A stretch of 64,000 bases of DNA from Ephemerocybe angulata (GCA_013368325.1 JAACJK010000004.1:186001-250000); one strand, 5' to 3'. Positions 39,585 to 51,177 are shown, counted from the first letter of the stretch. Numbers and translations are program-made. Notes: a model not told the origin generated them from the letters alone.

Positions 39585-40079
39585 TCTCAGCGCTAATGAC
39601 AATTGTAATCATATCCATCTCGCCTTCTCTGTTGCGTGATGGTGATCTTTTGCATCTTGTCCGTGGTTGAGTATTGCCCTTCACAAGTTCAGACGAAGGT
39701 GAGTCGGGTACCGCATTGAACGAGGCTTGTCGGTTGATAGTAATCTCCTCGCGGTAGCTGCAGCGCTCAATCGACCGCTATAGACTATGAGTGAGATCGA
39801 AGTTCAAGTTGGTATGCCGCCACATTACATGAACATCACAACCCAAATGCTTACACTCTCATCGTCCTGCTTCCGAAGATGCTTCTTCCCTTTCTCCGCC
39901 TTACGACCTCTACTTGGATTTCAGAAAGATGACCAAATTTAATTTGGCGTCTCGGGATCCATGGCGTCCACACGCGTGCGTGTTGACTCTCGGATGTCAC
40001 GGGCGCAGGCACATATAAACATTTCGCTCGTTCGTACGCACCGATCGCGGTCGTTTTGTCTCCCCACTTATTCCCTGTG
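39585..40079. other. Intergenic region upstream of P450-4
   Basis: No gene is seen. An ACATATAAACA sequence near 40010-40020 could be a TATA-like element about 65 bases before the P450-4 start codon. Confidence 0.35.
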
Positions 40080-42885
40080 ATGCCGCCCGGTGCAGATTGT
40101 GTGCCTCCTTGGGTCTTCGCTGTTGCTGGCTTGTTGGTGATCACGGCCATTAGAGCCATCTCATCTCGTAGGTCTCGCGCTGGATCTAACCCTCGTGGTT
40201 TACCTCTGCCACCTGGTCCCAAGGGCCTCCCTTTCATAGGCAATGCGCTATCGTTACCACAGACCTTGCCATGGGAAGGCTATCACGAGCTGTGTAAAGA
40301 GTATGGTGCGCGTAATACTAGTCCCCCAGGTGCTCTGCTCCCACTGACTGACCAATATCTGCGTAATACTTAGGTGATATGGTGTACCTAACTGCCCTGG
40401 GTCAAGGCATCCTGATCATCGATTCATACCACCACGCGACCGAGCTACTGGATAAGCGCGCGGCAAACTATTGTGACCGGCCTACTGCGCCCATACTCGA
40501 CTTGTGAGTTCTCCTCCTGGCCGTGTCTTTCGCGAGTTGAGTATTTTTGATAAATGAAGGATGGATTTCGACTGGAACTTCTCTTCAAAGCAGTACGGGC
40601 CAAGCTGGAGACATTACCGTCGAAACTTCCACCAATACCTCAACCAAAACGCTGTGCCGAAGTACCACCCCATTATGCACGAGGAGCGGGACGACTTCCT
40701 GCAGAAGCTTAGAGACACGCCCGAGGATTTCATACACCACCTGGAAATGTGGGTGTCTTCCAGTGATGGGCGAGTTGTGTAACTGTTACTCCGGTTATAA
40801 CTAGTCACTGTGAGTTAAGAACAGTTACATTTTGATTGTAACCTAACCAGGTTTGACACCGCCACCACTTGGGCATTGTTCCTGCACAACTCATGGCAAA
40901 GGACGATAATAACGGTATGTAGACTTATGTAGAACGTATCTTCGAGATATCCGGCACAAAGTTACAGATTCTGAAGAGCCTGGATCCAAATTTGAGTCCA
41001 TTGACTGCGTCTATGTTGTTCGTCGACGGATCGCTGCAGCTTCTGGGCGTCATAGAGCTGCGTAAATCTACCAGGCTGTGCCTGCGGTCGTGGGCAGCGA
41101 CTTATACGTTTAGGACACAGTTCTTAGACATCTTGCGCCCTCTTCCTCGGTTTTCAAGTCTAAAAGATTCACATTTCGCTGAATCCGGGAGTCGGGACGT
41201 TCCCGCCCTTCTACTTATGTCAGCTTCTTGTATCATTTTGGTATTTAGTTCGCAGGACGCACAGAGCCCGGGGTGTGGGACAGTTATTGATGAATTAACT
41301 GTTCACAACTGTTACAAACTGTTTCGCACTTTGTAACTATAACCGTAACCGGAACATAACCCTCGCCCAACACTGGTGTCTTCCATCCCACACTCGTTGA
41401 GGCAGTAGGCCCGAGATAACTGATATGTATGCCTCAACGTGTTTGATAGGCTATACGGCAGGATCATAATGCGCACAAGTTATGGTTTCGACGATACCGA
41501 GCAGAACGAGAAGCTCATCCACACCGCGGACGCGATGATGCGAGGATTCGTGGAGGCCACCACCCCGGGGCGTTTCCTCGTCAACGCCTTCCCGATTCTC
41601 AAACATGCACCGAGCTGGTTCCCTGGAACATCGTTCAGAGCGTTCTGCACGGATTACTTGAAGCTCAGTTACAAGACCATAGAGTCCTCCTTTGAGGACG
41701 CCCAGAGAGATATAGTGCGTGTTTCGCGTTTGTAGTTTGGCTTGGATTGCCACCGTAGCTTAGTCTGTCTGATACACCACCTGAATAGACGAATGGGCGG
41801 AAAAGCGAACATCCAAGTATAGCCGCTGCAATTGTTGATCGTCTCTCTGAGGAGAGCCTACAGCCTCAAGAACGAGCCGAGATGGAAGCTATGGCGAAAG
41901 GCGTTTGCGCTGTAGCATACATTGGTGAGCACATTTTACCTACAGTTTCGCGTCATACTTTCTTACAGACGATTCGTGTAGGTGGCTCCGAGACGGTAAG
42001 ATCTGCTCTGGGCTGGTATAATTTGCGTCTGACGTTTCAACTCAATCCCTGGGTGCAAGACACTCGCAGCGGCGACCGCTCTGATCATCGCACTTGCGAA
42101 TCACCCTGGGGTGCAGAGGAAAGCTCAAGCAGAGCTGGATGCAGTTATCGGAGACCGTCTTCCCCTTATAAGTGACCGCCCCGACCTTCCATACGTCTCT
42201 GCTGTTGTCAAAGAAATCGGACGCTGGTACAACCCCGCTCCTCTACTCTTTGGTGAGCATGCCTGGTGTACTATATACGCTGTGGTGGAGTTAATGAACG
42301 GCTTTTGGCAGCGCTGGCTCATGTAAGTCGAGAGGACGATGAGCACAACGGCTACTTCATACCCAAGGGGACGATGGTGGTACCCATTTCCTGGTGAGTA
42401 TGAGGACATGGGGTCGTGTACACGGTACTGACGATGTTTGAAGGACTATGATGCATGACCCTGAGGTCTGGGATAACCCCAACGACTTCAGGCCTGAGCG
42501 TTACTTGAAGGATGGGAAGATCGACCCTTCAGTCCCAGACGCCGAACGCGCTGCTTTCGGATTCGGGAGGCGGTATGTAGCGATATCTTCTCCAAAATGT
42601 GGGTGCCAATTAGGAACGATACTTTGCAGGATATGTCCTGGTCGACATTTTAGCGACGATGCACTCTTCTTGTTTGCATCATCGCTGCTTGCAGCCTTTC
42701 ATGTTAGCCCACCCAACGACGAAGACGGAAACCCAGTGCCTATACCCCTCAATTTGAAGTTCGAGCTCATTGCGTGAGTCTGGCCCGACCATTTAGTCAT
42801 GCTCGAAGACCCCGCTGATGCTCCGTTCAGCAAGCCCCTCCCTTTCAAGTGCAACTTCACGTCGCGCTCCAGACGGGACTTCTGA
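40080..42885 (+). CDS. Cytochrome P450 monooxygenase (P450-4), intron carries a MITE
   Basis: Predicted 520-residue P450; eleven exons close in frame: 40080-40305, 40374-40503, 40560-40748, 41450-41714, 41789-41924, 41982-41995, 42060-42252, 42312-42393, 42444-42572, 42630-42773, 42831-42885. Anchor WVFAAVAG-type, [11 protein letters not shown] hinge, [26 protein letters not shown]-helix motif GGSETT, ExxR as [23 protein letters not shown], tail KPLPFKCNF. The I-helix motif has Gly and Glu where the other three copies have Ala and Asp. Intron 3 is 701 bases long because of a 615-base hAT element at 40761-41375; removing the element and one target copy leaves a normal 78-base intron. The coding frame is otherwise intact. 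Whether splicing tolerates the insertion, which starts 12 bases after the donor, is not known. Confidence 0.88.
40761..41375. mobile_element. hAT-type MITE inside intron 3 of P450-4
   Basis: A 615-base element with imperfect terminal inverted repeats (CAGTGATGGGCGAG on the left, CAGTGTTGGGCGAG as the complement of the right end). It is flanked by a perfect 8-base target duplication, GTGTCTTC (40753-40760 and 41376-41383). Both the CAGTG terminus and the 8-base duplication fit the hAT superfamily. Subterminal GTAACTGTTAC-like repeats occur at both ends, as expected for transposase-binding sites. There is no transposase coding capacity. Its termini are unlike those of the element at 14.2 kb, so it belongs to a separate family. 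Confidence 0.9.
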
Positions 42886-43875
42886 CGCCAGTATAGGCTG
42901 GCCCCTGTGCTCGAGATATTGTTACTAGCAACTGTCGCGCCTTGTTATGGCTTCAAATATCAACCACGAACCAATGCCACGAACAGGCTGCTGGTATCAG
43001 TCGACTTCTCCATCTGAGGAGACGGCTCTGGGCAGTCGCAATCTCCCTGAAACCTATATCTTGCCTTCAGGTCAGGTCGATTGGACTGAGCACCTCCACA
43101 GTCGCGGGCTGAGCTGCCTGGCAGCCTGTCAATGGTGGAGCGAAATCCGGAGTTCGGTTCTGCAATTTCGCTTCCGCGTCGCTGGCCACACAAGTTCTTG
43201 GCAGTTATTTATACGTTAAAATGCCAAGAAGGCTGGTCCCGCCCCAATGATGGCGCCTACCAGTGGCAATAGCTACCGGACTTTGCCTGGACTAATAAGC
43301 GCCCGTGTAGCGATGTCCTAGCATGTGGATTGCACTTTCGCAACCTCCTTTCAAGGGGACGGAGAGGCGGAGACACTGCAGCTCAGCAGGCCTGCCATAT
43401 TCAGGGCACAGCAGCCCCTCGGGCGGGGCTACCAATTCCAAATTTCCCATGACATCGCTTCATCAATTCCGGTGAGATTTTGAGTTGCCAAGTTTAAGCG
43501 CTGCCAGCCAGCTAAATTCAGGGTTTACCGAGTCCAGCGAACCGATTATCACAGCTCCAGAACGACGAATATGCCGAGAGTTCCACGGCGTGGGGCTCTG
43601 AGCCTGTGGCTCAGCGCTCAGGGCTGGCTTGCGGTGCATTTGTACTGGGCGCTTAGGTGGGCGGGTCGACCAGGACGGGAAGCCGAGCTCTCTCCGCCCC
43701 AGTTCCCAAAACCTGTGCTCCTGCTGATTGCCTTCCATGTTGTTGGGGTCTGGACGAACAGGAGTTTTCGCTCTGAAGTTATTTGCAGCAATTGATCATG
43801 ACGGTTGGTCGCTTCCAGAAAGTTGGTCGGTGTGAACTCGAATTTTTCATTCCCGCCACTGACGCTGAGTATACG
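42886..43875. other. Intergenic region upstream of the SSP2 promoter
   Basis: No gene is seen. The sequence GCCAAGTTTAAGCGCT near 43484 also occurs (minus strand) about 280 bases past the end of SSP1, hinting at a dispersed repeat that travels with SSP loci. Confidence 0.4.
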
Positions 43876-44060
43876 TCATGGCGCTTCTAACCCGCCTCGT
43901 GCTGTCCGACGTCGGCAGCCCGAGCGATTAGAAGATGTCGGGCGTACGCGACCCTGAATATAATCCAATTGCAGGAACACAGAAACGCGTATAAATACTG
44001 GGCACCCAACGACTCTAATCGCCATTCTGCAATCCCAGCCTCCTCCGTCCTTCGCAGTAC
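43876..44060 (+). promoter_or_regulatory. Conserved promoter of SSP2
   Basis: The blocks found before SSP1 and SSP3 recur in the same order: GCGCTTCTAACCCGCCTCGT, GTCGGCAGCC, CGAGCGATTAGAAGATGTCG, CGACCCTGAATATAATC, then the TATA box TATAAATA (43990-43997) about 100 bases before the ATG. The TATA box is followed by CTGGGCACCCAACGACTCTA and CGCCATTCTGCAATCC. The conservation reaches at least 120 bases upstream of the TATA box. Confidence 0.78.
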
Positions 44061-44092
44061 TCACCTTCTTCTCCCTCACACTCCTACTCGAC

Positions 44093-45077
44093 ATGGTTTC
44101 CTTCAAGCTCGTCATTGGCGCCGCCGCCGCCCTCTTCGCCGTCGCATCTGCTGCTCCCTCTAACCTGAAGAGGCAGGGGGATATTATCGTACCTGTCGAT
44201 GCCGACGTCCCCGTCAACGTCAACCTGAAGAGGGATATCGATGTCGATGCCCTCGTCAACGTTGACCTGAGGGATATTATCGTACCTGTCGATGCCGACG
44301 TCGACGTCGACGTTGACCTGAGGGATGATATCGATGTTCTTCTCGACGCCGATGTCCTCGCCAACATTGACATCCTGAAGAAGCGATGCCCCTCAGGTGG
44401 CTGCACTGAGGGATCCGAGCCCACCTCAATTGCTGCTATCATCGCTAACGTGAACGCTGAGCTCGGCCTTATCGTCGCTGACATCGGTATGTTTTCTCTT
44501 CCCCAATTCTAAATTTCCACTAAAGCATATTTTCAGATGCTGTCATTGCTGTTTCCGCTGGCGTCAGCGCCAAAGTCGATATCAAGGTTGTCCTTGCCCT
44601 CCTCGTCAAGATCCAGGTCCTCCTCGCCGCCGCTCTCGCCGACATCAAGGTCTGCATCAGCGTGAACGGCCTGCTCAGCCTTACTGGCGCTATCCTCTCC
44701 GCTGTTCAGCTTTGCGCGCTCGTCGGCGGCCTTGTCAACGTAAGTAGCCAATTTGGTGCAAAGCAGCTGAGGTATTAATCACTCCTTTTCAGACTGTCCT
44801 CCAGGTCCTCGTCGTCGTCATCCGCGGCTGTGGAGGCATTCACGTCGACCTCCAGGTTTGCATCAGCGCCATCATGTAAGTCTCCTGCATTATTAACTGG
44901 TGAGATTGTTTGGCTAACACAACTCCCAGTGCCCTTTGCGCCGATATCCTCTCGGTCTGCATCGTCGCCCTCCCCGCCGTCAAGGTTCTCCTTGCCGCCC
45001 TCCTCAAGGCCGTTTGCCTCACTTTGGGCAGCCTCGGCGCTCAGATCGTTGTGCTCACCGAGTGCCTCTCCCTTTAA
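44093..45077 (+). CDS. Small secreted hydrophobic 10-cysteine protein, copy 2 (SSP2)
   Basis: Predicted 275-residue secreted protein; exons 44093-44486, 44537-44739, 44793-44875 and 44930-45077 close in frame. Signal peptide MVSFKLVIGAAAALFAVASAA. The propeptide-like region is expanded compared with the other copies: a 93-base imperfect tandem duplication (from 44180 and 44273) gives repeated DIIVPVDADV blocks separated by LKRQ, LKRD and LRD, ending LKKRC. The mature-like part begins CPSGGC and contains ten cysteines, an RGCGG turn and four long hydrophobic, Val/Leu/Ala-rich segments, ending TECLSL. Exons 2-4 are 203, 83 and 148 bases, as in SSP1 and SSP3. The KR/KKR sites resemble Kex2 cleavage sites, so processing in the Golgi is plausible. 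The function is unknown. Confidence 0.87.
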
Positions 45078-45912
45078 ACGCTCTGGAACGAATAGATTTA
45101 CGACCTCTAGATCAATTAAATAATCTCACCTACTTAGCCACGTACTACATCTGCCTATTATGCACGACCGACCATCGCTCGAATATCAGTGAAGTTTTCC
45201 ATCCATTCTTTCTTCGAAGGAGAGGGCGTGAAGTCAAACGGTGAGCGTTAGGAAACTGAATTCGCATTGCTGAGTTCAAAAATTTGTCCCATGGGCAAAG
45301 TTCTCGTACGGCCAGTTTTCTTAGGCAGACAACGATGCTCATTGCGATTTCCGCCGCCATTCCCTAGTTGAAGGCCTGGCTGTATTGAATGAAGGCCACG
45401 GTAGAATATAGCTGCAGCGTGATCTTGAGAAATAATATAGACGCACCTGTCCGCCCCGCCTGGCTACACATGTCTACCTCACTCGTCTTCGCACCACTGA
45501 GGTCCTTCTCTTGTTCCACCCTGAAGCGCTAAGCCAAGTTGATTAACTTTAGGCGCTCAACGGAGCTCCTAAGTTAGGGGTCCGGAATAAGCCGACAATT
45601 TTGACTCCGCCTTCGGAGGCCGGGACTCGGCAATGGTCCTTCTAGCTTCTCCGCTCACCCAGCTCGTGCGGACGTCACTTAATCCCGAACTCCCATTATC
45701 TGCTTTCGCCTTCCTCTATTTCCATTCAAACCCAGGGAACAGAGCCAGGACAAGGAAAAGGCCATTGAAATCGCCACATAAGGAGTCCAAGGGGTGCCAG
45801 GAACAAGACGACGGTTGTTGAACGATCTGAAGAGTCCAAACCGACACTGAATCCAGCTGCAACCTGAACACGATACACATCGTTGGAAGGATTATAACAA
45901 ATACTAGGAGAT
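45078..45912. other. Intergenic region between SSP2 and the CUE-protein gene
   Basis: No gene is seen. Around 45533-45595 is a segment (GCCAAGTT...GCGCTCAA...CTAAGTTAGGGGTCCGGAAT) resembling the minus-strand sequence at 5650-5590 downstream of SSP1. Confidence 0.4.
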
Positions 45913-46835
45913 ATGAGCGAGGTGGTTAATGTCTTGGTTGCCTTTGCGGTTATCATCTTCCTGTTCCGTTGGGTAACTTCAAGTGCGTGCATGCAAATCG
46001 TTGCTTTATCCGGGAGCTGACCTGTGATTCTGCCTTTCCGCCTCACTTTCAAACTACCATAGGTAACGATGGAGGTACCGACGAGCAGCGACGTGCTGCT
46101 GCGATGCTTGGCTTCAGACCGAAACGTGTAACGCCAGACATGGTACGTGTCTCCCTGTGTTTTGCTGTCTCAGGAGAGTGCATCGGACACTGACCTTCTC
46201 TGCTCTTAGATTAACAGCGTTTCAGTCATGTTCCCCGACATCCCAACGTGCGCCCTTCAGTCCTATGACCCTGAGACAAGGCTCATACATTCCTTCTCTC
46301 TAGCCCTAACGTCCACTACGATCTGCTACGAACAGGCAACGTCGAGTTGACGACGAATAGAATACTGGAGCGGGGATTCCTCGAAGCAGTATGTGGTCTA
46401 CATCTCAATCCTTGCTAACCTCGTTTCTCACCCAAGCATGAACGACCCCAGCCTCCAGGCACGTTCCACACCTTATACCCGTCTCCTGCCCCCGACGCGC
46501 AAGGCGCCCACACAAACGCCAACGCGTCGAATTCCGCCGCCGCCGCGAACCAAGCCAAGCCCCTCGTGACCAAAGGACCGTCACTCATCGAGAAGTACAA
46601 GCTCGAACGCCGAGTGCAGAGCGGGGAGGTGGTTGCTGAGGAGGATGTGGGTGGCAAGGCGGAGTGGGAGAGCAGCCCGGAAAAGCGGGAGGCCAGTTTG
46701 CGGGAGCGTAAGGCGCAGATGATCCTTGCCGCAAGGCAGTACGTCCCATCTATCTGTCTCTGGGTTTAACTGGGAGACTAATACATTGACAGACGGTTCT
46801 TGGCCGCCCAGCAAAAGCAGGCAGTCTCATCCTGA
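45913..46835 (+). CDS. CUE-domain protein, Cue1-like ER ubiquitin-conjugation factor
   Basis: Small ER-anchored protein resembling yeast Cue1, which recruits and activates the E2 enzyme Ubc7 for ER-associated degradation. The ATG at 45913 opens with a single membrane anchor (VVNVLVAFAVIIFLFRWV, residues 4-21). The CUE domain follows (about residues 45-85): VTPDMINSVSVMFPDIPTPN...YDLLRTGNVELTTNRIL, with the MFP and LL motifs that contact ubiquitin. An Ala/Asn-rich linker leads to a C-terminal helix (REASLRERKAQMILAARQRFLAAQQ) resembling the Ubc7-binding region. Exon joins at TSS/NDGG, PDM/INS, IPT/PN, LEA/HERP and AARQ/RFL keep the frame. The assignment rests on the anchor-CUE-helix order; other CUE proteins are possible. 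Confidence 0.85.
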
Positions 46836-47192
46836 TCTTTCACCTCGTACTTCAGCTTCAATGTTGAACTATCGCGATTTCTTCGTATCTCTTTAGGGTT
46901 CTGTTGGGTCCTCCTTTCGGTTTTAGCTTCCAGAATACCTGGATGCACCGTGCATGCTGTTGTGTATCGATATCCTAATTACTCCCCTATACACCCTACT
47001 CTAATCCCGCTGCACGTCATAAAGTCCTCTCTCGGCCGCCATCATTCTACCGAACACCACCGATTCGTACCTTCCCCAAGATTAGATAAGATTCTGGCAA
47101 GTTATTCCTGAGCTTGGGCCCCAATTCCGCTTTCTCTTCCGTTCTGTCATCATTGACTAAATCGCTTCTAACCTATTAACCCATACGCAACC

Positions 47193-48134
47193 ATGGCTAC
47201 ATCGAAAGCGCCTACGATCCTGGAACGTATCTATGCGCAACGAGCAAAGGACGTCGAGCTCGCGAAATCCACCCCAGGAACAACGCCAGAGGACCTCAAG
47301 ATCTACCTCGACGAGCTAGACCTCGCCCCAAAACTCATATCCTTCGTCGATCGACTGCGCAAGAACCCCGGTACGTGTTTTACAAACCCCTTACTACATC
47401 ACCCAGCCTCAGGCTAAACGGGTACAATGGATGAAACAGGCGGCGTCTCGCTCATGTCAGAAATCAAGCGCGCAAGTCCCTCGAAAGGCGGCATCGCACT
47501 CTCAGCGAACGCCGCATCGCAAGCACAGACCTACGCCCTCTCCGGCGCATCCGTCATCTCCGTGCTCACCGAACCGACATGGTTCAAAGGCACACTCCTC
47601 GATCTCCGCCTCGCGCGCACGGCAGCGGACGCTGCTTATATAAAGCCGGGTTCACAGGACTACGAGAGGCCGGCGTTCCTCCGGAAGGACTTTATTTTTG
47701 ACGAGTACCAAATCGACGAGGCGCGCCTGTACGGTGCGGACACCGTGCTCTTGATCGTCGCCATGCTCTCGCAAGATCGGTTGTCGGCGCTCTACAACTA
47801 CAGCGTTCAGGTGCGGGGCATGGAACCCCTGGTGGAGGTGAACAACGCCGAGGAGATGCAGCGCGCGTTGCAGATCGGCGCCAAGGTCATTGGGGTGAAC
47901 AACAGGAATTTGCACGACTTTAATGTCGATATGGGCACGACGTCGAGGTTGGCGGATATGGTGAGTGGGAAGGACGTTGTGCTGTGTGCTTTGAGTGGCA
48001 TTTCGACGAAGGAGGATGTGGAGGTTTATAGGAAGCAGGGGGTGGGTGCTGTGCTTGTCGGCGAGGCACTTATGCGGGCACCAGAGGGGCAGACTGGGCC
48101 GTTCATCAAGAATTTGCTGGGGTGGTCTTCGTGA
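47193..48134 (+). CDS. Indole-3-glycerol-phosphate synthase, stand-alone
   Basis: Predicted 290-residue (beta/alpha)8-barrel enzyme converting CdRP to indole-3-glycerol phosphate in tryptophan synthesis. Two exons (47193-47370, 47440-48134) join at [19 protein letters not shown]. The catalytic lysine sits in SEIKRASPS, and other active-site blocks are visible: [23 protein letters not shown] (second lysine), [17 protein letters not shown] and ALSGIS...VGEAL. The N-terminal helix ([19 protein letters not shown]) is complete, and neither a glutamine amidotransferase nor a PRA isomerase domain is attached. In most filamentous fungi this activity is part of a trifunctional GATase-IGPS-PRAI protein, so a single-domain version is notable. 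It could be an extra paralog or a lineage-specific split. It is convergent with the GCP2 gene, with stop codons about 120 bases apart. Confidence 0.92.
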
Positions 48135-48256
48135 GAGTAGATGAACACATACCTTTCGCACGATAGCGGGGTTGGATCTGGCTGGACGGAAGGATTGACC
48201 TGGTGCATGATACATAGTCGATAAATACAACAAAATACGTGTCCCAACATAAGCTT

Positions 48257-51177
48257 AACCCAAGAAGCCAGCTTTGACACTGTTCAGCCTCACAACCAAA
48301 GGGAGAAGCGAAACGTTCTCGCTGCTAGCGTAGAACTGAACACAGTCAAGATGCACCTAAGGAAGCATTCGAGCGTTAGGAACAGTGGCTAATTCCAAGT
48401 AGGAGCAACGTACCTGGAACCAATGGTTGAAATGCGTTTCGAATTTCCCAAGAATGTCCCATCTCTTGGCCATCCCAGTGTCTTCCCCTGTCTCTTCTAC
48501 CGCTTGAATAGCCGAGTTCGCAGACTTGGTGAAAGACGAAGTGTACAAAGCGAACGTTGAACATGTCACGATTAGCTTTGAATATGCCTACAAGAGGCTG
48601 TCAGACTACCAGCAAAAGCATACTTCGAGCGAGACACACCTTTAAGAGCTTGGAACTTGTCAGCATGCACTCCTTCATGCACGTCTCCAAGTAGTCCATG
48701 TGATCTCTCAACAGCTGATCAACAGTCGTTACCCTCTCCAGCTTGGCCTCGAGCTTCCTCCAATTCGGCTCCAGAACCTCAAACGTCGCAAAAGACAATA
48801 TCTGCTGCACCCACGCCAGCATCCGTGCCCGCAACAAGCACACCCGAAGCCTCCACTTCTCAAAGTCACTATGATGCGGAAGACGGCACCGCCAAGGAGC
48901 CGTCTTTTGCTCTATCCACATCGTCGAAAGGGACATCTCGACGTGCTTAAGATGCAGCAGGAAGCGGAAGAGAAGCTGGTACTGCACGATATTCCGACGC
49001 GATATCACCAAAGACAAAGGAAACTTGACAGTGTAGTCGAACGTGAGCGCGTCGATGGCGAGCATGCCTTTGTCGCGCTTCCCGCTCGTGGTTTGCTGTT
49101 CGGCGGCGGCGGCGGCTCTTTCCTCGCCACCGTCGATGAGGCCGTTCACGTTGACGACGGTGAGCAGGAAGTCGTACAGTCCTTCCGATGCCATGGTAAC
49201 TTTGACGTCCTCTTTATAGAGTGCGTCTTCACCTCGCGCGTCGTTGCTGAGTGCGAGGTCCAAGAGGCTTTGGAGTTTGACGATAGACGCTGAGCGTGAC
49301 TGTTTCGACAGTTCCGTGGCAGAGAGGTCGAGGAGATGGGTGAGGAAGGATGCTTGGGAGAGGAAGAAGTAGCGTTTCAGAGAACGGAGCCGGGGTATGA
49401 GTTCTTGCTCCTTCAATAGAAGGTTAAGCAGAGTCTTGTTGGCGTAGGAGTAGGCTTCTTCGAGGAAAGTGTAAAACCTAGGGAGGAACGTGAGATACCG
49501 AGTGGACATGTCAAGGCAAGACTCACCCCTCCTCGTCCATAAAAATATCTTCTCCCTTATCCTCCATCTTCAGCTCTATGCCGCATTCACGGATAACATT
49601 AAGGTATTTCCCAGCGAGAAGAATCTTGTGTTTCCAGCCCTCCAGAAGTGGGGGTATGCATGCTCCGCCTGGTAACCGGCCCCCAACGGATCGAGGGGAA
49701 GGTACGCCAGTCAAATGTCTCTTCGACCCACTCGATGTCGAACCATCCCGGAGCTAGTAGTACCACTTCAATAGTTATAACCGAGGTAAATGAGTCATTG
49801 CGCACCGTATATCTCCTTTCCCAGTAGTCATCCGTATAATCCATCTCCAAAATCCCTCGATCGATGAACTTGCTCTCTTTTACGAGGATCTCTTCGTACG
49901 GATCGACCAGTTTGCCCGTTGTTACCCACCGCCGGAGCATCTCGACGTATGGTTTGCCTGCTGCCCTTAATAGCGTGTTGTAGATCGTGTGTGCAGTCGG
50001 GTCTCCAGCCATGTTCTGCATCCGCTCGTAGATAATCGCAAGTACCTCCCCACCTTTCACATAAATGCTGCTGGATGAATCTCCTGCGCCCAGCTCATCC
50101 AGGGCAGCATCATCTATACCAAGAGCCTTATTCCTGGCGCGGACTTCCTCGTCTTCATCGTCCGAGAGCAGGGAATTCGAGGACCCGGTGTCGTCGAGCT
50201 CCAGAATCAGGTGGTAGATAAGCGACAGGGTGTGGATTGTCGGGTGCACATAGAACCAAAGTTTTTGCAGGGAGAAAACGGGGGAGGTGGAGAAGGCGTG
50301 CTCTAGCTGGCTGAGGAGGGTTTGATAGTCTTTGAGCATGTCGCGGATGGCGGCACAGAGTGCGTGGTTCACGAGTCCATAGTCGAGGTGGCTTCGGTGC
50401 TCCACGAACGCGTAGATTGCGGTGTAGTATGTGCCGAGGGGGAGAATACGTTCGACGAGGTCACGGAGAGATGGATCTGAGGGGTGTGAGCTTGTACCGG
50501 AGACGAGAACATGTCAAGGCGCACCTAATGAAGGGTTGATAACGAACTCGATTCCCCGCAATGGATCGTCGTCTTCTGGCGAGTAATCGGGGTGATACCT
50601 AATGTATTCACCTTCAATTCCCTGCTCAACAATCTCAGCGAGCCCCACGTCCTATAACGAATCCGCTACGCACCATCAACACGAACAGCAAGTCTTCCAG
50701 GATCAACGCCTCCTGTATTTCTAACGGAACGCTGTCCAGTGAATCCTGGCGGGCTTTCCCCTTCCCACTCGAACCTCCCTGTGCACCAGCGTACTTCTCC
50801 GGCCGCTGTTCCCGATGATTTGTTCGATGACTGCCCGCCTGTCCGTACCCCGTTGCGATTCCTCCAGAAACCACTCTTGAATTCAAAGGTGCGCGGACAA
50901 AAGAGGCCTCTGCGATGAACGAAGATTCATTCGCAATAGCCGCTATTCCCCTTCATTCAGATATTTCTCTGTTTTAGACTACTTCAACAGCAAAACACAC
51001 ACCATCCAGTCCTGCTTCCTCTTCCGCGTCGTTCTGCTGCGTCGACATCCTGTTCCTGCGAACCGAGGCAATGGTGCTTGTGATCTTGGTGTACTCCTTC
51101 GTCGAAAGCCCTATATTCTTCTTTCGGTGGCCTGGTCGCGTTCTGGGGGTGTAGGGATCCATGGTTGTGGTCGTCAA
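48257..51177 (-). CDS. Gamma-tubulin complex component 2 (Spc97/GCP2 family)
   Basis: Subunit of the gamma-tubulin small complex that nucleates microtubules at spindle pole bodies. The exon starting at 51177 (MTTTTMDPYTP...) joins to an exon reading AAIANESSFIAEASFVRAP; the inner Met at 51162 is an alternative start. The GRIP1 N-terminal domain is clear: VPLEIQEALILEDLLFVLMG...RYHPDYSPEDDDPLRGIEFV, LRDLVERILPLGTYYTAIYAFVEHRS, HLDYGLVNHALCAAIRDMLKDYQTLL, FVKESKFIDR-like and DYTDDYWERRY. The C-terminal gamma-tubulin-binding domain follows (SLKRYFFLSQASFLTHLLDL, LTFDYTVKFPLSLVISRR, YQLLFRFLLHLKHVE, DHMDYLETCMKECMLT). It ends VVRLNSVKAGFLG. It is rich in short introns, as expected for a conserved basidiomycete gene. 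Confidence 0.9.

Noticed and set aside
48700..49293. Plus-strand frame of 197 codons inside the GCP2 gene
   Set aside because: Antisense of well-conserved GCP2 exons.
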